From Asparagopsis taxiformis (lineage: Eukaryota; Rhodophyta; Florideophyceae; Bonnemaisoniales; Bonnemaisoniaceae), in NCBI GenBank assembly GCA_030407315.1, contig JALQPE010002213.1:1-16941 (forward strand): 16,941 nucleotides of DNA. The letters are read 5' to 3'. This document shows positions 1 to 8,562 of the stretch, one piece after another (the first letter of the stretch is position 1; each line of letters starts with the position of its first letter). Position numbers and translations under genes: made by a program. The notes under the pieces are model-generated. The model was not told where the DNA came from. It did no database searches and worked only from the letters and a program-made list of their open reading frames with translations.

Positions 1-318
1 AATGGCGGCGTCGCCAAGCGAATCGAGGCAATCTTCCATACGAGGAAGCGGGTACGAATCAGCGATCGTCTTCGAGCGTCAAACGCCTGTAGTCGACACA
101 GAAACGTAAGGATCCGTACTTCTTCGACCACCACACGATTGTGACGCCCATTTCGCTGGACGCGGGTTCGATAACCCCTTCGTTGAGCATCTTCGTGATC
201 TGCTCCTCGGCTATCGTACGTAGAGCCGGACCCTGACGATAGGGCATTGAACGTATGGGCCGCGTGCCCGGTTCGAGTTCGATTCGATGCTCCGTAGCAT
301 TGATTTCGCCGAGGCGTC
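1..318 (-). pseudogene. pol: Ty3/gypsy reverse transcriptase, N-terminal part (truncated by window edge)
   Basis: Minus-strand translation gives the usual lead-in to a gypsy reverse transcriptase: an EINATEHRIELEPGTRPIRS stretch, then PYRQGPALR (247 downward), a GVIEPASSE segment, a KKYGSLRFCVDYRRL block, and after a frame change near 59-75 the DSYPLPRMEDCLDSLGDA block, which runs to base 1. These are the conserved first blocks of RVT_1 in this family, which copies element RNA into cDNA. The YxDD active site is not in the window. The segment after SSE reads MGVTIVWWSKKYG where the family usually has a WASP..WVPKKDG-like stretch, so it is also damaged by substitutions or compensating indels. 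The frame break between YRRL and DSYPLP makes it a pseudogene as written. Confidence 0.85.
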
Positions 319-1745
319 CGCTCGTCCATTGACGAATGTGTAGCTAGCATCTCGTTGATGCGCTTTCGTAAATCCTCGTCGTCGAGGTGCGACAAATCGA
401 TTGTCGACTGCCAATCCGTGGCGGGGGTTCGTTCCCCTTTTCGTTTGACCACGGGTCTGGCGTTGCGTCGCCCAACCCGTTCGTAGTTGTCCGCGTCGTC
501 GCGTCGACCTACGGTAGGTTCAAAACCTTCGCGAGGGCTTCGCCGCCCTCACGCTTGAGTGGGACGATTCCCAACGGGAGCGTACCGCGTACGCAATCGT
601 CGCGCCTTTCGGCAATTCGCTCCCTTCTTCGTGAAGTTCGACACGATAATAGAGAACGTCTCTCTCGGTCCTACGTCGACCCCTCCGTTGGCTATGCGCA
701 GCCCATGCCGGAATTGCACCGACGCTTTTTCGAGGAACCTTCCCGAGTCGCTCCTCCGTCGTCACGTTGACGGTCCGCTTGCGACATCGCCCGTACACGC
801 GTGTACTTCGTCAGGCGAACCGAGAACGTTCGGCTCGGCCTATTCGAGGCCGCGTTACGCTCGCGGCGTTTTCGGGGGCTCCACGTTTGGGTTCGTCTCT
901 TCCCCCTCCTCGTACGGAGTCGTCGTATCGCCCTCCGCGATAATGGGTATCGTATCCCCCCGATGGAGGTCGATTGTCTGCGCTCGACAGCGATATAGCA
1001 TCGACATGCTTCGACATGAACGACGTACCCATTATAACGGGAACGCCAGCGTGTTGGCTACGAAGAATTTTACGCGGACAGCGAGTTCCCCAACCTGACA
1101 CGAAGCAGGATGGCGCCTTCGATAGGCAAACGTCGCCCGTTGGCGTCTCCGAGCTTCGGTAGCTCTTCGTCACGTAGACAGCGGTCGACCCAGTCGTAGG
1201 GTAGTAAACTTGTTCGTATCAAGTTGTAGCCGCTGCACGTATCCATCGCGATGGTAATCGCCCTCATCACGTTGAGGTCTAGTCCGATCGTTCCGGATAC
1301 GATATAATGCTTCGACGCAAGTAGGCACGTATGCCCGTCGAGGACCAACGGTTCGGTCCTGACCGGCGCGCGGTCTACGTCTTCGCTAGCGGTTCGTCGC
1401 TTCATCGTGTGAGCCCGTATGGCTTCTTTTGCGTCGACACGCTTCGTATAAGCCGCGTGTTTGGCTTTCTCGCGCTCTCGAAGCGTCGTGCTTCCGGGTA
1501 GCGCGTCTCGCTCGTCTGCGAGGCTTCCTCTTCGTGTGAGGTTCGTTGTCCCCGTCGGACTTCGTTTCTTCCCCCCCACGTCGGGTGTCATGTGACTCGA
1601 GTTGGCCTTCGCGGCCGTGAGCTTTACGTACTCTCGTTCATCGGTGAGCCTGCGGAGGACCAATCATCGACGTCGTCGTCCCCCTTTTACGTAAGGGTTC
1701 AGGCGATGTGGGTGGCTCGTGACCTACATCGCCTGGTCGTTTCCC
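319..1745 (-). pseudogene. pol: Ty3/gypsy pol of copy A: protease and linker region
   Basis: Read from the frameshift site (1739-1745) downstream on the minus strand, this region encodes a basic linker, then a retroviral-type aspartic protease: a VLDGHTCLLASKHYIVSG lead, AMDTCSGYNLIR (active-site loop, with Cys where DTG has Gly), and VPVIMGTSFMSKHVDAI (the hydrophobic-hydrophobic-G motif near 1030-1060). A linker with a YYRVELHEEGSELPKG stretch follows near 600-660. The protease would mature Gag-Pol. The reading frame is broken at several one-base indels relative to copy B, for instance around 1040-1085, so the pieces lie in different frames. In copy B the sequence equivalent to 605-612 is where copy A is inserted; here it is continuous (SELPKG followed by ATIAYA). 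Confidence 0.82.
1700..1745 (-). promoter_or_regulatory. -1 ribosomal frameshift signal between gag and pol (copy A)
   Basis: On the minus strand the heptamer GGGAAAC (1745 to 1739) sits in the Gag frame exactly as G_GGA_AAC, the canonical X_XXY_YYZ form. The Gag stop TAG (1724-1726) follows four codons later. Three bases after the heptamer a perfect 10-bp stem begins: CAGGCGATGT (1735 to 1726) pairs with ACATCGCCTG (1709 to 1700), with a 16-nt loop. Reading -1 from the heptamer gives RPGDVGHEPPTSPEPLR, which is the frame that is open in copy B into the pol region. Slippery site, stem and -1 open frame agree, so programmed -1 frameshifting is the likely way Gag-Pol is made. The 3-nt spacer is shorter than the usual 5-9 nt, unless the first base pairs do not form. 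Confidence 0.75.
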
Positions 1746-2161
1746 GGCGCGGGGGCCGTTCGACACGTGTCGTCGTGAGCCCACGAAGCTCGTTCGTCAT
1801 CGTGACTCGTTTCCACCTCGAGTGGTGTTTCGTCAGCGGAGGTCGTCACGTAGACTCCGCTGCGGCCATTACGCTGGCCATTTCGTTCGCTCGCCCACGG
1901 GCGGGGGTCACGTCGGTCATTACGAAAGTCGCCGCGGCGCCTGTCGAAGGGCCTTCCCCCGTCACGATTGGGGTTTCGGAGTATCGTAGGCGGCGTGCCG
2001 TACCTCCGCGGGGTCACGTTCCCTCGCTCGCTCATCAGGTCGTTCCTGGTGACGTTGGCCATTCGTTGGCGGAAGTACTCAGCCTGACGTGGGTTGCTCT
2101 TCACGTGGAAGAGGTAGTACTTGTACGCGAAAAAGATCCGTTGATCTGGCGTCAGACGCGG

Positions 2162-2203
2162 ACACGTAAACGTCGAGTGGCCATCTTCGCGGCATGACCA
2201 ACA
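2162..2203 (-). other. CCHC zinc knuckle of Gag (copy A)
   Basis: Minus-strand translation is CWSCREDGHSTFTC, an exact CX2CX4HX4C nucleocapsid knuckle. The same 14 residues are encoded in copy B at 6492-6533. The knuckle lies in the C-terminal third of Gag, as in other Ty3/gypsy elements, and would bind element RNA. Confidence 0.9.
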
Positions 2204-3718
2204 CGACAGCGTCCAGTAATCATTCGGGATTACGGAGTGCGCCAATTGCGTCTGCTCGCTCGTGAGCTTCGGCACGTCCTCGCATGGACGGTTCAATCGA
2301 GCTTCGAGCTCGTCCGGCTTTTCGTTTGCCGTTTCGTATCGTTGGGCGGCGGCCCGTTCGTGAAGAGGATCGCCTCCAAATTCTCGGCAACGTGAACCGC
2401 AGCGAGCGACACGTCGTCGTCGTCCCTCGCGGGGATGTTCAGGTTACCATCGTGGTAACTGGGCTCGTTAGCCCGTTCATTACGTAAGTACGCGGACTCA
2501 TCGTAGTCCGCGAACTTCCTCGACTCGTGGTCGGAAATAGCCAACGTAGGCTTCACCGGAAACCGCACTTTCGGTTTCGCGGCTGACGCGACAGCTGCCG
2601 TACGTGCACGGAAGGTCGTTCCTTCGGCCGTCGCCAATCGTCTCACAACGGTGAGGTCGTTCCTCTCTCGTTCGGGGAGTGACCGGAGTCGTTCCGTCAC
2701 TGCTGCCCGCGTCGAGGGCAGCAAACCACTCACGTAGTGGTGAACGAGGAGTCGGTCCGTAAACACGTAATTGCACGCCCGCGTGGCGGTGTCGAGTCTA
2801 TCAGCGTACTGATTCTCGTCCTCGTTAGGACTCTGCGTGATCATCGTGACCTTTTCGTAGGCCTCCTGCAGCACGTCGTCTTGCAGATATCGTTTGATCA
2901 ACGCGTTGATTACGTGAGGCCACGAGAACCTCTTCGTCGGATCAGTCGTGATCACACCAGTCGTACACTGGGAATCGTAGAACCGTCGGGCGTCCCCGTC
3001 GAGGAAGAAGTGCAGCGCACGTACTGCCACTCCCTCTCGCACACTCCGAGTGTGCTGAACCCATCACGTATTTGGGCGAGGAATCCGAGTAACGTAATCG
3101 GATTCCGGCCGGAGAACGGCTTCAACGTAGGGAAAAGTCCCTCCAGCTCACGTTTGAGCTTGTGTACGCTTTGACTCTCGTTCACGTAGAGATGTTCACG
3201 TACATCGTTAAGTCGGTACATGCGGTACGATACCACGTTCGCAAATGCGTCGAGCATTGTCGTGTGCTCTGCCAACGCGTGGCAAACGGGTCCGAGGGCG
3301 TTCCCTGGTAAGCGTACCGCGTCGGCACGTTCGTTTTCGTGGACTCGCGTGTCCGTCGTGCCGAACGTTCCCAGCCACGGAATGTACGTCTCCCGTGGGG
3401 GTGGAGCTCTCGTATCGAATTGCGCAGCACGTGCTGCGTCCGCCGACCGCGCGTGGTCTGGCGTATCGTTAAAACGTAATTGCCTTCGTGGCGTCTCGTC
3501 GGGGTGGGCGATGGCTCGTTGCACTGTCGCCCCCCTTCCGTACGTTGTCGGGGTCGTCGGACCGGGTGTTGGTGGGTATCCTCCCGGAACGGCCGGGGAG
3601 GATTGCGAGTTATAGGCGCGCGAGCCTTCGTAATTCGGATCGCTTCCGCTCGGCGGAGCGGAACGTCCGGCGACGATTTCGTTGAATACTACGACAAACG
3701 AGTCGAGTCTTCCCTCCA

Positions 3719-3803
3719 CGGCGGAGAGGCGGTTTCAAACCGCCTCTCCGCCGCAACGGGAAAACGAAGATTTACGAAGTTCGTAAATCTTCGTTTTCCC
3801 GTT
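3719..3803. repeat. Double perfect foldback created by a 46-bp insertion in gag (copy A)
   Basis: Two perfect inverted repeats lie side by side. Arms 3719-3735 and 3737-3753 (17 nt each) are separated by one base, and arms 3755-3778 and 3780-3803 (24 nt each) are separated by one base. Copy B (8052 onward) has only the outer sequences joined directly. Copy A therefore has the order L, L inverted, R inverted, R, where copy B has L, R. The insert spans 3736-3781, shifts the frame and adds a TAA stop in gag. This pattern is expected from template switching during reverse transcription or replication; a library or assembly artefact is also possible. Confidence 0.9.
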
Positions 3804-4260
3804 CGAGGGTCGCTGAGCGTTCACGTAACGCACGAGCTTCGCGCTCCGAGACTCCGAGTCTCTGCCTTACGGCTTCGTCGACGGCCGCGTCGCTCGCCCT
3901 TTCGATGTGACCTCGAAGGTCTTCGTACACTACACGTAGTGCCGTGGGAGTCACGTTCCCTTCGTTGAGCTGACCGCGCGTTGCGGGGTCCATACTCACG
4001 GACTCAAACGGGCTTACCGTACGTGGTAGCTGGCCGATCGCCTCGATATCCAGCGGGATAGATCGATCAGTCGCGAAGATCGCTTCTGCTGACAAGGCCA
4101 CGTCGGCTTCGGCGTCCGCTGACGTTGGCAACGGTTGCCTGGGCGACGCGCTGGAATTCGACACAGCGTAATTCATAGACCGTCGTCTGTAGCACGTAGC
4201 TTTTCGTTAACGTAAAAGAGCTCAACCTCGTTGGTTGTCGTTATGCTCGTAGCAACTTCT

Positions 4261-4274
4261 AGGTCGAGAGACCA
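4261..4274 (-). other. Candidate primer-binding site (copy A)
   Basis: The minus strand reads TGGTCTCTCGACCT, beginning with the TGG that would pair with the CCA end of a tRNA, one base after a possible LTR end (CCACA). The same bases occur in copy B. I could not match it to a particular tRNA. An alternative LTR end (CTACA, 4188) would exclude this site. Confidence 0.35.
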
Positions 4275-4275
4275 G

Positions 4276-4935
4276 TGTGGAACCACGTTAGTTCTAGAAG
4301 TAGCTGGTACGAGCCACGGACACGCTGTCCTTACGAAACGAAACGAGCAGTCCACCCGCTGGTGTTTGACTGTATTGTTAGGTAGGAAGGTAGAGTGGTT
4401 AGCGAGTAGACACGAGCGTCACGACGCAACAATCCACACGCGAGGATTACGTTAGCACACGAGGTGGTACGTCACCGGAGGCGCTCTCGACCAAGCCCGG
4501 AGGCACTACACGCAATCAGCCTTACGTGCGGCGATGGGTAGGGAGTACGCAGCTCGACGGAGACGAAGCCTCGTTAGGCAAAACGTAAACGTAAACGTAG
4601 AAGTCAGTCGTAGACTAGAGCCGTTGCTCGATCGTTGTCTTGTCCCCTTTCCCTCCGGCACGATGCCAATACCTATATGGCCACGATGGCATCGCTTTAC
4701 AGTGTAAACACTGTTCGTAACGTCCCCGAATGGGAAAGGACCTTGTGGGTCACACGTAGGGACCCGTTGGTCCGTTGGCCGTTGCCAGTACGTTCGTTGC
4801 ACACGTGTGCAGGTTGCGCGCGCGCATGCGCCAGCAATGTTCGTTCATTGCTGTCGCCGGTCGTATCCGGCGAAATTCGAATTCCGCGGAAAAAACGTAA
4901 ATATTTGCAATTTCGGAATTGCCACGTATACTACA
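4276..4935 (-). repeat. 5' LTR of gypsy copy A (outer end firm, inner end tentative)
   Basis: The outer end at 4935 is where copies A and B cease to match (minus strand starts TGTAGTATAC). The inner end is taken as ...CCACA at 4276, giving TGT...ACA termini, 660 bp, and a TGG-type primer site one base further in. It is packed with short perfect palindromes and stems, detailed in the findings, and holds an (AAACGT)3-like run at 4580-4600. The LTR should contain promoter and polyadenylation signals, but I could not identify them. The matching 3' LTR is outside the window, so the inner boundary cannot be proved here. Confidence 0.6.
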
Positions 4936-6118
4936 CGCCTTTCGGCAATTCGCGGTCCTTCTTCGTGAAGTTCGACACGATGATAGAGAACGTCTCTCTC
5001 GGTCCTACGTCGACCACTCCGTTGGCTATGCGCAGCCCATGCCGGAATTGCACCGACGCTTTCGGTTCGAGGAACACGAGTCCGGTCGCGTCCGTCGTCA
5101 CGTTGACGGTCCGTTGCGACATCGCCGGTACACGCGTGTACTTCGTCAGGCGAACCGAGAACGTTCGGCTCGGCCTATTCGAGGCCGCGTTACGCTCGCG
5201 GCGTTTCGGGGGCTCCACGTTTGGGTTCGTCTCTTCCCCCTCCTCGTACGGAGTCGTCGTATCGCCCTCCGCGATAATGGGTATCGTATCCCCCGATGGA
5301 GGTCGATGGTCTGCGCTCGACAGCGTATAGCATCGACATGCTTCGACATGAACGACGTGCCCATTATAACGGGAACAGCCAGCGTATTGGCTACGAAGAA
5401 TTTTACGCGGAACAGCGAGTTCCCCAACCTGACACGAAGCAGGATGGCGCCTTCGATAGGCAAACGTCGCCCGTTGGCGTCTCCGAGCTTCGGTAGCTCT
5501 TCGTCACGTAGACAGCGGTCGACCCAGTCGTAGGGTAGTAAACTTGTTCGTATCAAGTTGTAGCCGCTGCACGTATCCATCGCGATGGTAATCGCCCTCA
5601 TCACGTTGAGGTCTAGTCCGATCGTTCCGGATACGATATAATGCTTCGACGCAAGTAGGCACGTATGCCCGTCGAGGACCAACGGTTCGGTCCTGACCGG
5701 CGCGCGGTCTACGTCTTCGCTAGCGGTTCGTCGCTTCATCGTGTGAGCCCGTATGGCTTCTTTTGCGTCGACACGCTTCGTATAAGCCGCGTGTTGGCTT
5801 TCTCTCGCGCTCGGAAGCGTCGTGCTTCCGGGTAGCGCGTCTCGCTCGTCTGCGAGGCTTCCTCTTCGTGTGAGGTTCGTTTGTCCCGTCGGACTTCGTT
5901 TCTTCCCCCACGTCGGGTGTCATGTGACTCGAGTTGGCCTTCGCGGCCGTGAGCTTTACGTAACTCTCGTTCATCGGTGAGCCTGCGGAGGACCAATCAT
6001 CGACGTCGGTCGTCCCCCTTTCACGTAAGGGTTCAGGCGATGTGGGTGGCTCGTGACCTACATCGCCTGGTCGTTTTCCGGCGCGGGGCCGTTCGACACG
6101 TTGTCGTCGTGAGCCCAC
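4936..6118 (-). pseudogene. pol: Ty3/gypsy pol of copy B: protease and linker, cut by copy A
   Basis: The -1 frame is open from 6118 through the frameshift region to 5720 (RPGDVGHEPPTSPEPLR, then DDWSSAGSPMNESYVKL). After an indel the protease is in another frame from 5739 to about 5300: AMDTCSGYNLIR at residues 53-64 of that frame, with Asp (5575-5577), Thr and then Cys (5569-5571) where DTG needs Gly, and the flap-side motif VPVIMGTSFMSKHVDAI. A third frame (5218-4936) encodes the linker with TRVPAMSQRTVNVTTDATG and ends at ELPKG. The enzyme would cleave Gag-Pol. Frameshifts and the insertion of copy A at 4935/4936 make it non-functional as written. Confidence 0.85.
6034..6079 (-). promoter_or_regulatory. 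Decayed -1 frameshift signal (copy B)
   Basis: The 10-bp stem is fully kept (arms 6069-6060 and 6043-6034 on the minus strand) and so is the TAG in the loop (6058-6060). The heptamer at 6079-6073 reads GGAAAAC where copy A has GGGAAAC, so the first three bases are no longer identical and the site is not canonical. Frameshifting would be expected to be weaker. Confidence 0.6.
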
Positions 6119-8463
6119 GAAGCTCGTTCGTCATCGTGACTCGTTTCCACCTCGAGTGGGTTTCGTCAGCGGAGGTCGTCACGTAGACTCCGCTGCGGCC
6201 ATTACGCTGGCCATTTCGTTCGTTCGCCCACGGGCGGGGGTCACGTCGGTCATTACGAAAGTCGCCGCGGCGCCTGTCGAAGGGCCTTCCCCCGTCACGA
6301 TTGGGGTTTCGGAGTATCGTAGGCGGCGTGCCGTACCTCCGCGGGGTCACGTTCCCTCGCTCATCAGGTCGTTCCTGGTGACGCTTGGCCATTCGTTGGC
6401 GGAAGTACTCAGCCTGACGTGGGTTGCTCTTCACGTGGAAGAGGTAGTACTTGTACGCGAAAAAGATCCGTTGATCTGGCGTCAGACGCGGACACGTAAA
6501 CGTCGAGTGGCCATCTTCGCGGCATGACCAACACGACAGCGTCCAGTAATCATTCGGGATTACGGAGTGCGCCAATTGCGTCTGCTCGCTCGTGAGCTTC
6601 GGCACGTCCTCGCATGGACGGTTCAATCGAGCTTCGAGCTCGTCCGGCTTTTCGTTTGCCGTTTTCGTATCGTTGGGCGGCGGCCCGTTCGTGAAGAGGA
6701 TCGCCTCCAAGTTCTCGGCAACGTGAGCCGCAGCGAGCGATACGTCGTCATCGTCCCTCGTGGGGATGTTCGGGTTACCATCGTGGTAACTGGGCTCGCT
6801 AGCCCGTTCACTACGTAAGTACGCGGACTCATCGTAGTCCGCGAACTTCCTCGACTCGTGGTCGGAAATAGCCAACGTAGGCTTCACCGGAAACCGCACT
6901 TTCGGTTTCGCGGCTGACGCGACAGCTGCCGTACGTGCACGGAAGGTCGTTCCTTCGGCCGTCGCCAATCGTCTCACAACGGTGAGGTCGTTCCTCTCTC
7001 GTTCGGGGAGTGACCGGAGTCGTTCCGTCACTGCTGCCCGCGTCGAGGGCAGCAAACCACTCACGTAGTGGTGAACGAGGAGTCGGTCCGTAAACACGTA
7101 ATTGCACGCCCGCGTGGCGGTGTCGAGTCTATCAGCGTACTGATTCTCGTCCTCGTTAGGACTCTGCGTGATCATCGTGACCTTTTCGTAGGCCTCCTGC
7201 AGCACGTCGTCTTGCAGGTATCGTTTAATCAACGCGTTGATTACGTGAGGCCACGCGAACCTCTTCGTCGGATCAGTCGTGATCACACCAGTCGTACACT
7301 GGGAATCGTAGAACCGTCGGGCGTCCCCTTCGAGGAAGAAGTGCAGCGCACGTACTGCCACTCCCTCGCACACTCCGAGTGTGCTGAACCCATCACGTAT
7401 TTGGGCGAGGAATCCGAGTAACGTAATCGGATTCCGGCCGGAGAACGGCTTCAACGTAGGGAAAAGTCCCTCCAGCTCACGTTTGAGCTTATGTACGCTT
7501 TGACTCTCGTTCACGTAGAGATGTTCACGTACATCGTTAAGTCGGTACATGCGGTACGATACCACGTTCGCAAATGCGTCGAGCATTGTCGTGTGCTCTG
7601 CCAACGCGTGGCAAAACGGGTCCGAGGGCGTTCCCTGGTAAGCGTACCGCGTCGGCACGTTCGTTTTCGTGGACTCGCGTGTCCGTCGTGCCGAACGTAC
7701 CCAGCCACGGAATGTACGTTTCACGTGGCGGGGGAGCTCTCGTATCGAATTGCGCAGCACGTGCTGCGTCCGCCGACCGCGCGTGGTCTGGCGTATCGTT
7801 AAAACGTAATTGCCTTCGTGGCGTCTCGTCGGGGTTGGGCGATGGCTCGTTGCACTGTCGCCCCCCTTCCGTACGTTGTCGGGGTCGTCGGACCGGGTGT
7901 TGGTGGGTATCCTCCCGGAACGGCCGGGGAGGATTGCGAGTTATAGGCGCGCGAGCTTCTTCGTAATTCGGATCGCTTCCGCTCGGCGGAGCGGAACGTC
8001 CGGCGACGATTTCGTTGAATACTACGACAAACGAGTCGAGTCTTCCCTCCACGGCGGAGAGGCGGTTTCGTAAATCTTCGTTTTCCCGTTCGAGGGTCGC
8101 TGAGCGTTCACGTAACGCACGAGATTCGCGCTCCGAGACTCCGAGTCTCTGCCTTACGGCTTCGTCGACGGCCGCGTCGCTCGCCCTTTCGATGTGACCT
8201 CGAAGGTCTTCGTACACTACGCGTAGTGCCGTGGGAGTCACGTTCCCTTCGTTGAGCTGACCGCGCGTTGCGGGGTCCATACTCACGGACTCAAACGGGC
8301 TTACCGTACGTGGTAGCTGGCCGATCGCCTCGATATCCGGCGGGATAGATCGATCAGCCGCGAAGATCGCTTCTGCTGACAAGGCCACGTCGGCTTCGGC
8401 GTCCGCTGACGTTGGCAACGGTTGCCTGGGCGACGCGCTGGAATTCGACACAGCGTAATTCAT
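6058..8463 (-). pseudogene. gag: Ty3/gypsy gag of copy B, two frameshifts
   Basis: ATG at 8463 opens the same MNYAVSNSSASPRQP protein as in copy A. The N-terminal part has a coiled coil at about residues 100-150 and then a Pro/Arg-rich linker. One extra A in a run at about 7613-7616 moves the frame. The frame that continues from 7760 down to about 6157 holds the capsid region (FSGRNPITLLGFLAQI, RYLQDDVLQEAYEK) and the knuckle CWSCREDGHSTFTC (6492-6533), followed by an Arg/Asp/Asn-rich tail. A one-base loss near 6157 breaks the last part before TAG at 6058-6060. Gag would form the particle. This copy has fewer lesions in gag than copy A, and they are at different sites. Confidence 0.88.
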
Positions 8464-8547
8464 AGACCGTCGTCTGTAGCACGTAGCTTTTCGTTAACGT
8501 AAAAGAGCTCAACCTCGTTGGTTGTCGTTATGCTCGTAGCAACTTCT

Positions 8548-8561
8548 AGGTCGAGAGACCA
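8548..8561 (-). other. Candidate primer-binding site (copy B)
   Basis: This is the same minus-strand TGGTCTCTCGACCT as in copy A, one base inside the proposed LTR end at 8563. Conservation between copies is expected whatever its role, so it adds little proof. Confidence 0.35.
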
Positions 8562-8562
8562 G

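Larger units (their letters stand above)
1724..4176 (-). pseudogene. gag: Ty3/gypsy gag of copy A, broken in several places
   Basis: The frame opens with ATG at 4176 (MNYAVSNSSASPRQP), carries a predicted coiled coil rich in Glu, Arg and Leu (residues about 100-150), a Pro/Thr-rich stretch, the retrotransposon Gag capsid region (LKPFSGRNPITLLGFLAQI, then QDDVLQEAYEKVTMITQSPN), and a CCHC zinc knuckle CWSCREDGHSTFTC (2162-2203) of form CX2CX4HX4C. Gag forms the particle and the knuckle binds element RNA. Compared with copy B the frame is broken by a 46-bp insertion at 3736-3781 that introduces TAA, by a 2-bp insertion near 3040, and by a 1-bp deletion near 2335. The stop TAG is at 1724-1726 just after the frameshift site. 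Confidence 0.88.
1..4935 (-). mobile_element. Ty3/gypsy LTR retrotransposon copy A (3' part beyond window)
   Basis: On the minus strand the order is LTR, leader, gag with a CCHC knuckle, protease, linker, then the start of a gypsy-type reverse transcriptase, which defines Ty3/gypsy (metaviridae-like) order as far as it is visible. Integrase, RNase H and the 3' LTR should lie left of position 1. The 5' terminus is placed at 4935 because the sequence is shared with copy B up to this base (minus strand begins TGTAGTATAC) and then diverges. Gag and pol are broken by several frameshifts and by a 46-bp insertion, so this copy as written could not make its own proteins. Direct abutment to pol sequence of copy B suggests that it inserted there. 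Confidence 0.9.

Noticed and set aside
1724..1745. Stop-codon readthrough as the gag-pol strategy
   Set aside because: In copy A the frame after TAG soon meets TGA just upstream of 1663, whereas the -1 frame is open and matches pol in copy B.
387..3968. Many plus-strand open frames across the gypsy copies (for example 559-1098, 1592-2197, 3220-3615)
   Set aside because: They are antisense to recognised Gag and Pol domains, change where small indels occur, and encode Arg/Ser/Val-rich sequence without motifs.
4580..4600. Telomere-like repeat
   Set aside because: There are only three imperfect units inside an LTR, with no terminal context.
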